42,671 nucleotides of DNA from contig JAUJOD010000002.1 of assembly GCA_030447865.1 (NCBI GenBank), positions 477,702 to 520,372 of the forward strand, in the 5' to 3' direction. How positions within the stretch are numbered: position 1 is the stretch's first letter; each line of letters starts with the position of its first letter. A program made the translations under genes and the position numbers. Shown piece by piece: positions 1 to 9,672 of this stretch. Origin of the DNA: Nocardioidaceae bacterium (GTDB lineage: Bacteria > Actinomycetota > Actinomycetes > Propionibacteriales > Nocardioidaceae). The notes under the pieces are model-generated. The model searched no databases. It was given only the letters and a program-made list of their open reading frames with translations, and was not told the DNA's origin.

Positions 1-505
1 GGACGGCGGAGTGGCGCAGCGCCGCGTGGAACACCGGGGCGAAGCAGAAGGTGATGCCCACTTCGGCAGCGACCTCCTCGACGGCCGCGACCGGCAGGTC
101 GAGCCGGATTCCCAATCCCTCGAGTACGTCGGCAGAGCCACACGCTGACGACGCGGCCCGGTTGCCGTGCTTGACAACCGGGACACCAGCCGCTGCTGTC
201 ACCAGCGCCGCCATCGTGGAGATGTTGACAGTCTGGGCGCGGTCGCCGCCGGTGCCGACGATGTCGACAGCACGACCCGGATAGCTCAACGGGACGGCAA
301 ACTCATACATCGTGTCGACGAGCCCTTCCACCTCCTCGACCGTCTCACCCTTGGCTCGCAGAGCGACAGCAAAGCCGGCGATCTGGGCAGCCGTCGCATC
401 GCCGGCGAGCACCTGGCGCATCGCCCAGCCGGTCTGGGTTGAGGTCAGGTCATCGCCGGCCATCAGCGTCGACAGCACCGACGGCCAGGAGAACAGGTCA
501 GTCAT
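1..505 (-). CDS. trpD: Anthranilate phosphoribosyltransferase, 5' part (runs off the left edge)
   Basis: Transfers the phosphoribosyl group of PRPP to anthranilate in tryptophan synthesis (cytoplasm). The 168 visible residues begin [11 protein letters not shown] and carry the N-terminal helical region, then the glycine-rich PRPP loop DIVGTGGD followed by NISTMAA, the [18 protein letters not shown] anthranilate-site segment and the start of the next helix block ([16 protein letters not shown]). These are the standard TrpD landmarks in the right order. The C-terminal half lies outside the window. ATG at 505 gives the family-typical N-terminus. It follows the receiver-like gene on the same strand by 25 nt, so the two are probably cotranscribed. 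A trpD next to the cytochrome oxidase/bc1 block is common in actinomycetes, so this is probably the housekeeping copy. Confidence 0.93.
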   Translation of the reverse strand, partial: MTDLFSWPSVLSTLMAGDDLTSTQTGWAMRQVLAGDATAAQIAGFAVALRAKGETVEEVEGLVDTMYEFAVPLSYPGRAVDIVGTGGDRAQTVNISTMAALVTAAAGVPVVKHGNRAASSACGSADVLEGLGIRLDLPVAAVEEVAAEVGITFCFAPVFHAALRHSAV

Positions 506-530
506 GGCGCGGCTGGCAGGGTCAACCGGC

Positions 531-923
531 TCAGCGCGGCTCTAGGTCAGCGCGAGGCCGTAGCAGACCGATCACGGTCTCGGCGACCACGAGCGGGTCG
601 AGCGGGTGCGGCACGACGGCGTCGGCGCGCGACCAGGTCGCCAACCACCCGTCCTCCCGCCGCCCGATGAGCACCAGCACTGGCGGACATTGGTAGATCT
701 CGTCCTTCAGCTGACGGCAGATGCCCATGCCGCCAGCCGGAACGGCCTCGCCGTCGAGGATCGCCAGGTCGATGCCGCCGGCGTCCAAGGTCGAGATGAC
801 GACGGGTTCGGTGGCGCACTCGACGTACTCAACCGCGGGCAGGTCGGGGTGCGGACGCTTGCCGAGCGCGAGCATGACCTGCGCTCGCGTGTTGGAGTCG
901 TGGCTGTAAACCAAAACCCTCAT
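531..923 (-). CDS. Receiver-like domain protein of 130 aa
   Basis: A stand-alone response-regulator-like domain with no output domain. It starts [21 protein letters not shown], as CheY-like folds do, and has [24 protein letters not shown] where the phospho-acceptor strand and following loop are expected (the Asp of LDGEA is the candidate acceptor), then [10 protein letters not shown] and a C-terminal helix [10 protein letters not shown]. The upstream open frame would add 63 arginine/proline-rich residues that look non-coding, so the ATG at 923 is preferred. It lies between ctaG and trpD on the same strand. Partner kinase and output are unknown; proteins of this kind occur beside trpD in other actinomycetes. 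The fold is fairly certain, the role is not. Confidence 0.8.
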   Translation of the reverse strand: MRVLVYSHDSNTRAQVMLALGKRPHPDLPAVEYVECATEPVVISTLDAGGIDLAILDGEAVPAGGMGICRQLKDEIYQCPPVLVLIGRREDGWLATWSRADAVVPHPLDPLVVAETVIGLLRPRADLEPR

Positions 924-993
924 GGGTGCGTGACCTGCCTTGTGTCGCCTCGGGGGTGCCCTGGGTGCCGCCTCGCGGTGCTCTGGCGGCATG

Positions 994-1929
994 CTACCGG
1001 GTGGCCGCCCGACCGCTGCGGTGTGCAGCCGCCTCTTCCCGGTCGAGCCGGCGGTCCTCCCGGACCGCTTCGCCGGTGCTCTGGCGCACCCACTGCACGA
1101 ACAGCACAGCAAAGATCAACAACCCGACGGCGTCGCCGGATCCCCACAAGATCTGGCCGGCGAGGTGCTGGTCGTCAACAGGAGTCGGCGGCCACGTCCT
1201 GCCCAGCGAGCGGTACCAGTCGCCGGCCAGCAACTGCTGCGTCGACATGATCGTCACACCGAGGAACGCGTGAAAGGGCAGCGTGGCGAAAACCGTGAGC
1301 AGCCGGAGCGGATACGCCACCCGCCCCGGCACCGGGTCCAGCCCAAGGAGCGGCCAGAAGAACAGGCAGCCGACGATCACAAAGTGCAGGTGCAGCAGGT
1401 CGTGCAGCACAACCGAGCGCAAGGTGGCGTCGTACCAGCCGGAGAAGTAGAGCACCCACGGACTAGTGACGAAGAAGACGAACGCGACAGGCGGGAAAGC
1501 CAGCACGGCGGCCAACCGGCTGTGCAGCACGCTCACCAGCCGACGCCGAGGGCTGGGCGGCAGTGTGCGCAGCGCCAAGGTGACCGGCGCGCCGAGAGCC
1601 AAGAACACCGGCGCAACCATCGTCAAGACCATGTGCTGCGCCATGTGCATGCTGAGCAGCACCTCGTCGTAGGTCGCCAGCGACGAGCAGGTGGCAACGA
1701 GCAGGCTGCCAAGGCCGCCGAAAGTAAAGCTCAGCGTCCGCCAGAACGACCAGCGGTCCCCCCGCCGCTGCAGCATCCGGACGCCCAGGAGATAACCAGC
1801 CCCGGTGACGGCGATCAGCGCGAGCGGCAACGGCTCGAAGGTCCAGGCCGTGAAGACGCGCTCGGCGCTGATGGCGGGCACCAACTGGGCATCGTCGGCG
1901 TGGCCGGAGAATGTCGCGGCGAACGTCAC
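994..1929 (-). CDS. ctaG: CtaG-type (caa3) cytochrome c oxidase assembly membrane protein
   Basis: A 311-residue polytopic membrane protein of the caa3_CtaG family, implicated in assembly or copper supply of haem-copper oxidase. About seven hydrophobic segments are visible. The histidine-rich membrane motifs typical of the family are present: LLSMHMAQHMVLTMVAPVFLALG, then SVVLHDLLHLHFVIVGCLFFW, then LPFHAFLGVTIM. The C-terminus is a charged tail (VREDRRLDREEAA). The GTG start at 1929 is supported by a -10 hexamer TACGCT at 1936-1941 exactly 6 nt upstream, implying a leaderless mRNA. It is divergent from ctaE with 67 bp between starts, consistent with a shared role in oxidase biogenesis. This is not the unrelated proteobacterial Cox11/CtaG copper chaperone. 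Confidence 0.88.
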   Translation of the reverse strand: MTFAATFSGHADDAQLVPAISAERVFTAWTFEPLPLALIAVTGAGYLLGVRMLQRRGDRWSFWRTLSFTFGGLGSLLVATCSSLATYDEVLLSMHMAQHMVLTMVAPVFLALGAPVTLALRTLPPSPRRRLVSVLHSRLAAVLAFPPVAFVFFVTSPWVLYFSGWYDATLRSVVLHDLLHLHFVIVGCLFFWPLLGLDPVPGRVAYPLRLLTVFATLPFHAFLGVTIMSTQQLLAGDWYRSLGRTWPPTPVDDQHLAGQILWGSGDAVGLLIFAVLFVQWVRQSTGEAVREDRRLDREEAAAHRSGRAATR

Positions 1930-1935
1930 CTGATC

Positions 1936-1941
1936 AGCGTA
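1936..1941 (-). promoter_or_regulatory. -10 element of leaderless ctaG
   Basis: TACGCT on the minus strand fits TAnnnT and sits 6 nt before the GTG at 1929, so the transcript should begin at or beside the start codon. No Shine-Dalgarno sequence is present. No good -35 hexamer is visible. Confidence 0.6.
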
Positions 1942-1984
1942 GGTAAGTCACGGGGGTCGCCGTACCGCTGGGCGCCTCGGTAGA

Positions 1985-1990
1985 CATAAT
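1985..1990 (+). promoter_or_regulatory. -10 element of leaderless ctaE-qcrCAB operon
   Basis: CATAAT (one mismatch from TATAAT) ends 6 nt before the GTG at 1997, leaving no room for a leader or Shine-Dalgarno site. It drives the four-gene respiratory operon and is back to back with the ctaG promoter. Confidence 0.65.
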
Positions 1991-1996
1991 GGTGCC

Positions 1997-2635
1997 GTGG
2001 CGACATCGACCGCGATCCCCGCCTCTCGGGCACACGGCCAGCACGACCGGCCGAGCATGGTGAGTGTCGGCACGATTGTCTGGCTGGCCAGTGAGTTGAT
2101 GTTCTTCGCGGCGCTGTTCGCCGCCTACTTCACGATTCGCGGCGTCGCCACCGGCCTGTGGGAACAGGAGACCGCCAAGCTCAACATCCCGTTCGCCTTT
2201 GCGAACACGACGGTGCTGGTGCTCAGCTCCGTGACCTGTCAGCTCGGTGTCTTCGCGGCTGAGCGGGGCCAAGTCGGCCGCTCGGGCAGCGTGCTGAACG
2301 TGGCCGGGTGGGGTCTGCGGGAGTGGTTCGTGCTCACCTACGCGATGGGCGCCTTCTTCATCGGCGGCCAGGTGTTTGAGTACGCCGCCCTCATCGGCGA
2401 GAACGTCACCCTCCAGTCGTCGTCGTACGGCTCGATGTTCTACCTCACCACCGGTTTCCACGGGCTGCACGTGACCGGCGGCCTCATCGCTTTCCTGTTC
2501 GTGCTCGGCCGAACCTTCATGGCGCGCACCTTCACCCATGAGCAGGCTGTCACCGCGATCGTCGTGTCCTACTACTGGCACTTCGTCGACGTGGTGTGGA
2601 TCGCCCTGTTCGCGACCATCTACCTGCTCAAGTGA
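1997..2635 (+). CDS. ctaE: Cytochrome c oxidase subunit III (aa3-type)
   Basis: Subunit III of the haem-copper oxidase in the plasma membrane. It has 212 residues with five clear transmembrane segments, the short actinobacterial form. Family landmarks are the first helix [22 protein letters not shown], the loop-helix [21 protein letters not shown] and the C-terminal [21 protein letters not shown]. The GTG start is fixed by the CATAAT hexamer 6 nt upstream. It is the first gene of ctaE-qcrC-qcrA-qcrB; qcrC follows after 22 nt with its own strong ribosome site. Having subunit III with the bc1 genes, apart from ctaC/D, is the usual actinobacterial arrangement and fits a bcc-aa3 supercomplex. Confidence 0.96.
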   Translation: MATSTAIPASRAHGQHDRPSMVSVGTIVWLASELMFFAALFAAYFTIRGVATGLWEQETAKLNIPFAFANTTVLVLSSVTCQLGVFAAERGQVGRSGSVLNVAGWGLREWFVLTYAMGAFFIGGQVFEYAALIGENVTLQSSSYGSMFYLTTGFHGLHVTGGLIAFLFVLGRTFMARTFTHEQAVTAIVVSYYWHFVDVVWIALFATIYLLK

Positions 2636-2657
2636 GCCAGCGAGAGGAGGGGCCGTC

Positions 2658-3494
2658 GTGGTGAGGAAGCTGTCGACCCGTCGCCGGCATCCGCTCGCGG
2701 GGTTCGTCGTGCTGCTGTTCGCGCTGGTGGTGGCGGGCGGCCTCTACTCGGCGTTTCGGCCAGCGGTCGCCGACGAGTCCGGCAAGTCCGACGCCCAGCT
2801 GATCGCCGAGGGCCGGCAGCTGTACGAGGTGGGCTGCGCGTCCTGCCACGGCCTCAACGCCGAAGGCATCATCACCGAGCGCGGCAAGAACATCGGGCCG
2901 CCGCTGATCGGCGTCGGCGCCGCGGCCGTCGACTTCCAAGTCAGCACCGGGCGGATGCCGATGGCTCGGCCCGACACCCAGGCCCCCGACAAGCCACGCA
3001 CGTACGACGAAGGCGAGGTGGACAAACTCGCGGCGTACATCGCCTCGCTCGGCCCTGGACCGGCGATCCCCGACCCGGAGTACTACGACGTCTCCGAGGC
3101 CACGGACGAGCAGATCGCCCGCGGCGGCGAGTTCTTCCGCACGAACTGCACCGCCTGCCACAACTTCGCCGGGGTCGGGGGGGCACTCCCCGAAGGCCGG
3201 TACGCACCGAGCCTGCACGGCGTCGAGCCCATCCACATCTACGAGGCCATGCTGACGGGGCCGCAGCAGATGCCGGTGTTCTCCGACGAGGTCTTGACGC
3301 CCCTTCAGAAGCGCGACGTGATCGCCTACATCAAGACGCTTGAGGACCAGACGGCGTACGGCGGGCTTGAGCTCGGCAGCCGCGGCCCGGTCGGCGAGGG
3401 CTTGTGGGGCTGGACGTTCGGCATCGGCGCCTTGGTGCTTGCCGCCGTGTGGATCGCCAACAACGGCGTGCGGGCAGAAAGGAAGAAGCCGTGA
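2658..3494 (+). CDS. qcrC: Diheme cytochrome c subunit of the cytochrome bcc complex
   Basis: Carries electrons from the Rieske/cytochrome b core directly to the CuA centre of the oxidase, replacing a soluble cytochrome c. In 278 residues there are an N-terminal membrane anchor (about 13-33), two class I cytochrome c domains with CASCH at 60-64 and CTACH at 164-168, methionines suitable as axial ligands (GRMPMARPD, QQMPVFSDE) and a C-terminal membrane helix (about 252-272). GTG at 2658 is chosen because AGGAGG at 2645-2650 lies 7 nt upstream; a second GTG follows directly. The last four bases overlap the qcrA start (GTGA), indicating coupled translation. Two haem sites are characteristic of Actinomycetota. 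Confidence 0.96.
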   Translation: MVRKLSTRRRHPLAGFVVLLFALVVAGGLYSAFRPAVADESGKSDAQLIAEGRQLYEVGCASCHGLNAEGIITERGKNIGPPLIGVGAAAVDFQVSTGRMPMARPDTQAPDKPRTYDEGEVDKLAAYIASLGPGPAIPDPEYYDVSEATDEQIARGGEFFRTNCTACHNFAGVGGALPEGRYAPSLHGVEPIHIYEAMLTGPQQMPVFSDEVLTPLQKRDVIAYIKTLEDQTAYGGLELGSRGPVGEGLWGWTFGIGALVLAAVWIANNGVRAERKKP

Positions 3495-4564
3495 GCGACG
3501 ACGGCCAGCACGACACGCCGGGCACGGGCTCGAACGGCGCCGGCGACAACTCGCTGCTCCCGATCGGCCCGCAGGAGCCGCTGGACAACCCTGGTGTGCC
3601 GGAGCACCAGCCGCGACCCACCGATGTCGATCCCGCGCTGGAGCGCCGAGCCGAGCGCCAGGTGGCGGCGATGTTCGTCGTCGGTGCTGTGATGGCGCTG
3701 GCCTTCTGCGTCGCCTACTTCCTCTTCGACCCGCATCCCGAGACCGGGGAGACCGCGCTGGGTGTCGGGGCGTCGAACCTGGCGCTCGGGGTCACCCTCG
3801 GCCTGTCACTGCTTCTCATCGGCCTCGGCGCCATCCAGTGGGCCCGGAAGTTGATGGCCGACCACGAGATGATCGAGTACCGGCACTCCGCCGCGTCGAC
3901 CGTCGAGGATCGCCAGGAGGCCATCGCTGCCTTCCAGGCAGGGTCGGAGGAGTCCGGCCTCGGGCGGCGCAAACTCATCCGCAACAGCCTGCTCGCGTCG
4001 ATGGCGATGTTGGGTCTGCCCGCGGTGGTGTTGTTGCGCGACCTGGGTCCGCTTCCGGGGGTGAAGCTCGAGCAGACCGTGTGGCGCCGCGGTATGCGAG
4101 TTGTCAGCGACGTTTCCGGCCGAGCCATCCGACCGTCCGAGGTCCCGATCGGACAGCTCATCAACGCCGAGCCGGCGGTGTTCTTCGAGCACGCGGAGGA
4201 GTTCGAAGGCAACGAGCTGCTGAACGAGAAGGCCAAGGCGGCTGTCATCGTGGTGCGGATGCCGCCGGAGGAGTACACGCCGTACCCTGCGCGCAGGGAC
4301 TGGGACGTCGAAGGGATCTTGTGCTACTCCAAGATCTGCCCTCATGTCGGTTGCCCGATCAGCCTGTATGAGCAGCAGACCCACCACGTCTTGTGTCCCT
4401 GCCACCAGTCGACCTTCGACCTCGCCAACAACGGCGTGGTGCTCTTCGGCCCCGCTTCGCGCAACCTTCCGCAGCTGCCGCTGGGCGTCGACGGCGAGGG
4501 CTACCTGATTGCGATGAGCGGGTTCCAGGAGCCCGTCGGGGCAAGTTTCTGGGAACGAGGATGA
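3491..4564 (+). CDS. qcrA: Rieske iron-sulfur subunit of the cytochrome bcc complex
   Basis: Accepts an electron from menaquinol through a [2Fe-2S] cluster. It has 357 residues: a hydrophilic N-terminal extension (about 1-55), membrane segments near 60-80, 100-118 and 165-182, and a C-terminal Rieske fold. Cluster ligands are Cys283/His285 (CPHVGC) and Cys302/His305 (CPCHQSTFD); Cys288 and Cys304 are placed to form the stabilising disulfide. A long N-terminal region with three membrane helices is the actinobacterial form. The GTG start overlaps the qcrC stop by four bases. An in-frame upstream extension of 29 codons lies entirely inside qcrC and is discounted. Confidence 0.95.
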   Translation: MSDDGQHDTPGTGSNGAGDNSLLPIGPQEPLDNPGVPEHQPRPTDVDPALERRAERQVAAMFVVGAVMALAFCVAYFLFDPHPETGETALGVGASNLALGVTLGLSLLLIGLGAIQWARKLMADHEMIEYRHSAASTVEDRQEAIAAFQAGSEESGLGRRKLIRNSLLASMAMLGLPAVVLLRDLGPLPGVKLEQTVWRRGMRVVSDVSGRAIRPSEVPIGQLINAEPAVFFEHAEEFEGNELLNEKAKAAVIVVRMPPEEYTPYPARRDWDVEGILCYSKICPHVGCPISLYEQQTHHVLCPCHQSTFDLANNGVVLFGPASRNLPQLPLGVDGEGYLIAMSGFQEPVGASFWERG

Positions 4565-4571
4565 TGCCACG

Positions 4572-6326
4572 ATGAGCTCCTCCACCGCTGCCCGGTCCAA
4601 AGCCGGGGCGGCCTCCCGCTCCACGGCCGGCGTCGTCACCTGGCTCGACGAGCGTCTCGGCATCGGCGCGCTGACGAAGAAGCAGCTGCGCAAGGTCTTC
4701 CCCGACCACTGGTCGTTCATGCTGGGCGAGATCGCGCTGTGGAGCTTCGTGATCCTGCTGCTCACCGGGACCTTCTTGTCGTTCTGGTTCAAGCCGAGCA
4801 TGGCCGAAGTCGAGTACATGGGCTCATACGCGAACCTGCGTGGCCTGCACATGTCAGAGGCCTACGCGTCCACCCTCGACCTGTCGTTCGACGTCCGCGG
4901 CGGCCTGCTGATGCGGCAGATGCACCACTGGTCGGCGAACCTGTTCTTGGCGTCGATGACCATCCACATGCTGCGGGTGTTCTTCACCGGCGCGTTCCGC
5001 AAGCCGCGGGAGCTCAACTGGATGATCGGGCTCGCCCTGCTCATGCTCGGCATCATCGAGGGCTTCGCGGGGTACTCGCTGCCTGACGACCTGCTGTCCG
5101 GCACCGGCTTGCGCATCGCCCAGGGGCTGATGTTGTCGATCCCGGTGGTCGGCAGCTACATCTCATTCTTCGTCTTCGGCGGTGAGTTCCCCGGCGACGA
5201 CTTCATCCCCCGGCTCTACACCGTGCACGTGCTGCTCGTGCCCGGCATCCTGCTCGCGCTCATCACCGCACACATGCTGCTGCTCGTCTACCACAAGCAC
5301 ACGCAGTTCCCCGGCCCCGGACGCACCAACAACAACGTCGTCGGCTTCCCGCTGATGCCTGTCTACATGGCCAAGGCCGGTGGCTTCTTCTTCATCGTGT
5401 TCGGCGTCACGGCGCTGATGGGCGGCTTGTTGCAGATCAACCCGATCTGGATGTACGGCCCGTACAACCCTGCTGAGGTGACGGCCGGTTCCCAGCCCGA
5501 CTGGTACATGGGCTGGCTGGAGGGTGGGCTGCGGATCATGCCCAACTGGGAGACGAACCTGTGGGGCTACACGCTCTCGTGGAACGTCTTGATCCCCGGG
5601 GTGCTGTTGCTCGGTGTGCTCTTCGCCCTGTTGGCCTTCTACCCGTTCATCGAGCGGTGGATCACCGGAGACGACCGCGAGCACCACCTGCTGGAGCGGC
5701 CGCGCAACGCGCCGACGCGTACGGCGTTCGGTGTGGCGGGCATGACGGCGTACGCCTTGTTGTGGATCGCGGGCGGCAACGACATCCTGGCCTACGAGTT
5801 CGGTCTGTCGCTCAACGCCATCACGTACTTCATGCGGGTAGCGATCTTCGTCGTCCCCGTGCTGGCGTTCATCATCACGCGGCGGTGGTGCCTGTCACTG
5901 CAGCGCCACGACCGCGAGGTGGTGCTGCACGGTTACGAGACCGGCGTCATCGTGCGCTCTCCAGACGGCTCGTACGCCGAGATCCACCGCCCGATCAACC
6001 CGGTTCGCGCCTACGAGCTCACGATGCACGAGCAGCACACTCCCGTCGAGGCGCCGGCGGCCTCCGACGCCAACGGTGTGCCTGCGCCGGCGCAGGGCAA
6101 GGAGCGGTTGCGGTCGCGGCTGTCGCACTTCTGGTACGCCGACGACGTCAGCAAGCCGACCAAGGAGGAACTCGAGGCGGCTGCGCACCACGCGACGAAC
6201 GGCTCCCATGCGCTAGAGGACGGGCATGGTCCCGCCAGCGGGAACGGTGCTCACCTCGGCATCGAGACCAGCGGCATCGTCGGCGGCCAAGACTTCGGCC
6301 TAGAGCAAAAGCCCAAGGCGCCCTAG
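4572..6326 (+). CDS. qcrB: Cytochrome b subunit of the cytochrome bcc complex
   Basis: The membrane core that holds hemes bL and bH and oxidises menaquinol. In 584 residues, an eight-helix cytochrome b is followed by a hydrophilic tail of about 140 residues. The N-terminal half carries heme histidines in MRQMHHWSANLFLASMTIHMLRVFF and in LYTVHVLLVPGILLALITAHMLLLVYHKHTQFPGPG. The quinol-site signature is PDWYMGWLEG, the actinobacterial counterpart of PEWY. A glycine motif LIEGFAGYSLPDDLLSG precedes the fourth helix. The start lies 7 nt after qcrA ends. It is the last gene of the operon; a 57-bp stem-loop begins 78 nt after its stop and may end transcription. Confidence 0.96.
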   Translation: MSSSTAARSKAGAASRSTAGVVTWLDERLGIGALTKKQLRKVFPDHWSFMLGEIALWSFVILLLTGTFLSFWFKPSMAEVEYMGSYANLRGLHMSEAYASTLDLSFDVRGGLLMRQMHHWSANLFLASMTIHMLRVFFTGAFRKPRELNWMIGLALLMLGIIEGFAGYSLPDDLLSGTGLRIAQGLMLSIPVVGSYISFFVFGGEFPGDDFIPRLYTVHVLLVPGILLALITAHMLLLVYHKHTQFPGPGRTNNNVVGFPLMPVYMAKAGGFFFIVFGVTALMGGLLQINPIWMYGPYNPAEVTAGSQPDWYMGWLEGGLRIMPNWETNLWGYTLSWNVLIPGVLLLGVLFALLAFYPFIERWITGDDREHHLLERPRNAPTRTAFGVAGMTAYALLWIAGGNDILAYEFGLSLNAITYFMRVAIFVVPVLAFIITRRWCLSLQRHDREVVLHGYETGVIVRSPDGSYAEIHRPINPVRAYELTMHEQHTPVEAPAASDANGVPAPAQGKERLRSRLSHFWYADDVSKPTKEELEAAAHHATNGSHALEDGHGPASGNGAHLGIETSGIVGGQDFGLEQKPKAP

Positions 6327-6404
6327 CGCCGGCGCCGCCCGGTCGAGCCGCTGGCCAGCTTGTCGACACCAAGACTCCGTCAGCGTGCCAGCGGTCGGCG
6401 CTCT

Positions 6405-6461
6405 CGAGATGCGCAGGGATGTTGCAGCAAGCAGGCTCAGACAGCATTCCTGCGCATCTCG
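6405..6461. repeat. 57-bp dispersed stem-loop element, copy 1
   Basis: Two 20-nt arms (6405-6424 and 6442-6461) flank a 17-nt loop. The left arm begins CGAGATGCGCAGG and the right arm ends CCTGCGCATCTCG. Read on the plus strand all 20 positions pair, two of them as G-U. A second copy with the same arm and loop lengths and a similar loop lies at 16728-16784. Copy 1 sits between the convergent ends of qcrB and ctaF, where it could end transcription from either side. There is no T tract. Confidence 0.85.
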
Positions 6462-6526
6462 CGGCTGGGTTGGACGAATAGCGGGCCGAGCCGCCCGCCA
6501 GCGCCGACGGGTTGGCCGCGGTTGCT

Positions 6527-6922
6527 CTAGTGCGCGTGCTCCCCGCGGTAGTACTCGAAGACCCACCCGATCAGCGCCACCGATCCGGCGCCCACGCCAA
6601 CCAGTGCGAGCCACCACCCGAAAACCACGCCAAGCACGCACAGGGTAAGCGCGCAGGCGCACCACAGCGGCCACCACGAGTACGGCGGGAAGAAGCCCAG
6701 CTCGCCTGCCCCGTCGACGATCTCGGCTTCCTTCCGGTCCTCGGGGCGGGGATCCATCTTCTTGGCGTGAAATCCCAGGTAGAACGCCACGAGCACGGCC
6801 AAGAAGAACGACATCACCAGCGCCGCGGTGCCGGTGGGGTCGGAACTGAGGAACCAGTAGCTTGGCGCCACCACGAGAAAAAAAACCGCCAGGAACCCGA
6901 AAACCCACGCTTCAGCCTTCAC
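6527..6922 (-). CDS. ctaF: Cytochrome c oxidase subunit IV (actinobacterial type)
   Basis: A small accessory subunit of the aa3 oxidase found in actinomycetes. Its 131 residues have about four hydrophobic helices: two at the N-terminus ([23 protein letters not shown] and [16 protein letters not shown]), then a cytoplasmic loop [15 protein letters not shown], then two more ([19 protein letters not shown] and [23 protein letters not shown]). The tryptophan-rich [14 protein letters not shown] stretch before helix 3 is typical. Its ATG overlaps the ctaD stop by four bases (ATGA), so it is coupled to ctaC-ctaD. The gene ends 65 bp short of the shared stem-loop. Confidence 0.92.
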   Translation of the reverse strand: MKAEAWVFGFLAVFFLVVAPSYWFLSSDPTGTAALVMSFFLAVLVAFYLGFHAKKMDPRPEDRKEAEIVDGAGELGFFPPYSWWPLWCACALTLCVLGVVFGWWLALVGVGAGSVALIGWVFEYYRGEHAH

Positions 6923-8703
6923 GGCCGGTCCTCCCCGTTGTCGGTGCGACCCTGCGGCGGTGCTCCATCGACCTGCTCCTTGAGGTGGCCGGCCCGGCCG
7001 TGCATCTCGGGAGAATCAGCCGTCTCGCCCTCGACGTTGACGTTCTCGTTGTCCTCGAACTCGCTGAGCGCCACCTCGGGGTGGTGCAGGTCGAACGCCG
7101 GGCTTTCGGAGCGGATCCTCGGCAGTTGGTGGAAGTTGTGGCGAGGCGGCGGGCAGGAGGTCGCCCATTCCAGGGACCGTCCCCATCCCCAGGGGTCGTC
7201 TGAGGTGACCCTGGGGCTGTTGCGCGACTTCCACACGTTGTAGAGGAACGGCAGCGTCGAAGCGCCCAAGATGAACGCCCCGATGCTGGAGATCTCATTC
7301 AACGTGGTGAAGCCGTCGTTGGGCTGGTAGTCGGCGTAGCGCCGGGGGAACCCTTCGCTGCCCAGCCAGTGTTGGACGAGGAACGTCGTGTGGAAGCCGA
7401 TGAACAGCAGCCAGAAGTGGATCTTGCCTAGCCGCTCATCGAGCATGCGGCCAGTCAGCTTCGGCCACCAGAAGTAGAAGCCGGCGAACATCGCGAACAC
7501 CACGGTGCCGAACACCACGTAGTGGAAATGCGCCACGACGAAGTAGGAGTCGTTGAGCTGGAAATCCAGCGGAGGCGAAGCCAAGATGATGCCGGTAAGG
7601 CCGCCGAGCAAGAACGTCACCAAGAAGCCGATGGACCACAGCATCGGGGTGTCGAGCGACACCGACCCGCCCCACATGGTGCCGATCCAGTTGAAGAACT
7701 TCACCCCGGTCGGCACCGCGATCAAGAACGTCATGAACGAGAAGAAAGCCAGGTCGACCGCGCCGACGACGAACATGTGGTGCGCCCACACGGCCACCGA
7801 CAGCGCCGCGATGGTCAAGGTGGCACCGACCAGACCGATGTAGCCGAAGATCGGCTTGCGGGAGAAAACAGGCAAAACCTCGGTGATGATCCCGAAGAAG
7901 GGCAGCGCGATGATGTAGACCTCGGGGTGGCCGAAGAACCAGAACAGGTGCTGCCAGAGGACGGGTCCACCCGTCGCGGGGTCGAAGACATGAGCGCCGA
8001 GCATGCGGTCGGCGCCGAGCGCCAGTAGGGCGCCGGCGAAGATCGGGAACGCGATAAGCACCAGCAGCGACGTCACCAAGATGTTCCAGGTGAAGATCGG
8101 CATCCGGAACATGGTCATGCCGGGGGCCCGCATGCAGATGATCGTGGTGACGAAGTTGACGGCGCCGAGGATCGTGCCGAGACCGGCCATCCATAGCCCC
8201 ATGACCCACAGGTCGCCGCCGAGGCCCGGCGAGCGCACCGCGTCCGACAGCGGAGTGTAGGCGTACCACCCGAAATCTGCGGCGCCGCCGGGGACGAGAA
8301 AACCCCCCATGACGGTGAGACCACCGAACAGGAACAGCCAGTAGCTGAACATGTTCAGCCGGGGGAACGCCACGTCGGGGGCGCCGATCTGCAGCGGCAT
8401 GACGGCGTTGGCGAACCCGACGAACAGCGGTGTAGCGAACAACAGCAGCATGATCGTGCCGTGCATCGTGAACAGCTGGTTGTAGACCTCCTCGTCGACC
8501 AGCTGCAGGCCCGACTGCGCCAGTTCGGCACGGATGAGCATCGCCATCAGGCCGGCGATCAGGAAGAACACGAACGACGTGACGAGGTAGAGGTTGCCGA
8601 TCACCTTGTGGTCGGTGGTCGTGAGGTACTTGACGAGGACCTGACCCTTGGTACGTCGCCTCGGCTGGACGATCGGGGTGGTGCGAGCGTCGATCGCGGT
8701 CAT
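6919..8703 (-). CDS. ctaD: Cytochrome c oxidase subunit I (aa3-type)
   Basis: Catalytic subunit reducing O2 to water at the haem a3/CuB centre and pumping protons. It has 594 residues and twelve predicted helices. Landmarks are the first heme a ligand in [18 protein letters not shown], the CuB histidine and cross-linked tyrosine in [27 protein letters not shown], and the heme ligand pair [16 protein letters not shown]. The C-terminal 60 residues are hydrophilic. The open frame extends 54 codons further upstream but that part is inside ctaC in another frame; ATG at 8703 gives the expected start and overlaps the ctaC stop by four bases. Middle gene of the ctaC-ctaD-ctaF operon. Confidence 0.97.
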   Translation of the reverse strand: MTAIDARTTPIVQPRRRTKGQVLVKYLTTTDHKVIGNLYLVTSFVFFLIAGLMAMLIRAELAQSGLQLVDEEVYNQLFTMHGTIMLLLFATPLFVGFANAVMPLQIGAPDVAFPRLNMFSYWLFLFGGLTVMGGFLVPGGAADFGWYAYTPLSDAVRSPGLGGDLWVMGLWMAGLGTILGAVNFVTTIICMRAPGMTMFRMPIFTWNILVTSLLVLIAFPIFAGALLALGADRMLGAHVFDPATGGPVLWQHLFWFFGHPEVYIIALPFFGIITEVLPVFSRKPIFGYIGLVGATLTIAALSVAVWAHHMFVVGAVDLAFFSFMTFLIAVPTGVKFFNWIGTMWGGSVSLDTPMLWSIGFLVTFLLGGLTGIILASPPLDFQLNDSYFVVAHFHYVVFGTVVFAMFAGFYFWWPKLTGRMLDERLGKIHFWLLFIGFHTTFLVQHWLGSEGFPRRYADYQPNDGFTTLNEISSIGAFILGASTLPFLYNVWKSRNSPRVTSDDPWGWGRSLEWATSCPPPRHNFHQLPRIRSESPAFDLHHPEVALSEFEDNENVNVEGETADSPEMHGRAGHLKEQVDGAPPQGRTDNGEDRP

Positions 8704-9572
8704 TCTCCGGTGACCTCCCCTTTCCCGACGGTGGTGCGGGTGTACTCGCCGCCCTTGGGCGCGCCGACCTGACCGGCGGCTCTCAGGTCTTGGAGGTGGG
8801 CGTCGAACGCAGCCCGGTCGACCACCTTCACCGTGAACAGCATCCGGGCGTGCAGCCAGCCGCACAACTCGGCGCAGCGCCCGGCGTACTCGCCCGCGCG
8901 CGTCGGTGTCACCGAGAACGAGTTCTCCCGCCCCGGTATGACGTCAAGCTTCATGATGAAGGACGGCGCCCAGAACGAGTGAATGACGTCGGGGGACAGC
9001 AGCGTGAAGGTGACGGTCTCACCTTCGACGAGCCACAGCTCCGGCAGTTGGGCAGGTGTGCCGACGTCGTAGACGTCTTGCCCCCCGACGGCTTCCTCGC
9101 CCAGGTAGCTGAACGTCCAGGACCACTGCTGCCCAACCACCTGCACCTCGTGGGCAGGGTCCTCGACCGTCTCGAGCACCTTGTTCTGCGTCTCGAGCGT
9201 GAAGAAGAACAGCACCGCGACGATGATGAGCGGGGCGATCGTGTAGAGCACCTCGATCGGGAGGTTGTAGCGCACCTGCGCCGGGATCTCGTCGTCGTCG
9301 CGCCGGCGGAAGCGGATCGCGGCGTACAGAATCAGTCCCCAGACGAAGACGCCGACCAGACCAGCAGCGATCCACGAGCCGACCCAGAGCTCGTAGATCT
9401 GACTGCCCTGGTCGGTCGCGATCACTGGCAGTCCGAGCCGTTTCAGCGAGTCAACGGTGTCTTCGGAGCACCCGGTCAGCGCCAACAACAACGCGGGCAG
9501 ACAAACGGCCGTCACAGCGAGCCGGCGCGCTCGTAATAGCCGCTTTTTGCGCTCGGTGAGAGTCCAGCTCAC
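8700..9572 (-). CDS. ctaC: Cytochrome c oxidase subunit II, lipoprotein with CuA site
   Basis: Receives electrons from QcrC at a binuclear CuA centre outside the membrane. In 290 residues there is a lipoprotein signal peptide (positive n-region [11 protein letters not shown], hydrophobic core, lipobox LTGC with Cys35), two membrane helices ([23 protein letters not shown] and [23 protein letters not shown]), then a cupredoxin domain. CuA ligands are in [11 protein letters not shown] and [17 protein letters not shown] at 9572 is chosen because a Shine-Dalgarno AGGAAGG lies about 7 nt upstream; an in-frame ATG at 9602 has none. A TAGGGT hexamer at 9614-9619 (minus) may be its -10. First gene of ctaCDF. 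Confidence 0.95.
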   Translation of the reverse strand: MSWTLTERKKRLLRARRLAVTAVCLPALLLALTGCSEDTVDSLKRLGLPVIATDQGSQIYELWVGSWIAAGLVGVFVWGLILYAAIRFRRRDDDEIPAQVRYNLPIEVLYTIAPLIIVAVLFFFTLETQNKVLETVEDPAHEVQVVGQQWSWTFSYLGEEAVGGQDVYDVGTPAQLPELWLVEGETVTFTLLSPDVIHSFWAPSFIMKLDVIPGRENSFSVTPTRAGEYAGRCAELCGWLHARMLFTVKVVDRAAFDAHLQDLRAAGQVGAPKGGEYTRTTVGKGEVTGE

Positions 9573-9613
9573 GTGGCGCCTTCCTCGTGGTGGGGTCCGC
9601 ATTCTCCACCGGA

Positions 9614-9619
9614 ACCCTA
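9614..9619 (-). promoter_or_regulatory. Possible -10 element of ctaCDF
   Basis: TAGGGT on the minus strand would start transcription near 9607, giving a leader of about 35 nt that contains the ctaC ribosome site. No clear -35 is seen. Confidence 0.4.
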
Positions 9620-9672
9620 CTCCAGAAGCGCTGGCGGCCACGGGCCAGGTGGGGTGCCGAGTTCGGCCAAAC

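Noticed and set aside
924-1112. Upstream extension of the receiver-like protein
   Set aside because: It is antisense-free but arginine/proline rich and overlaps the ctaG 3' end; the ATG at 923 gives the proper first strand.
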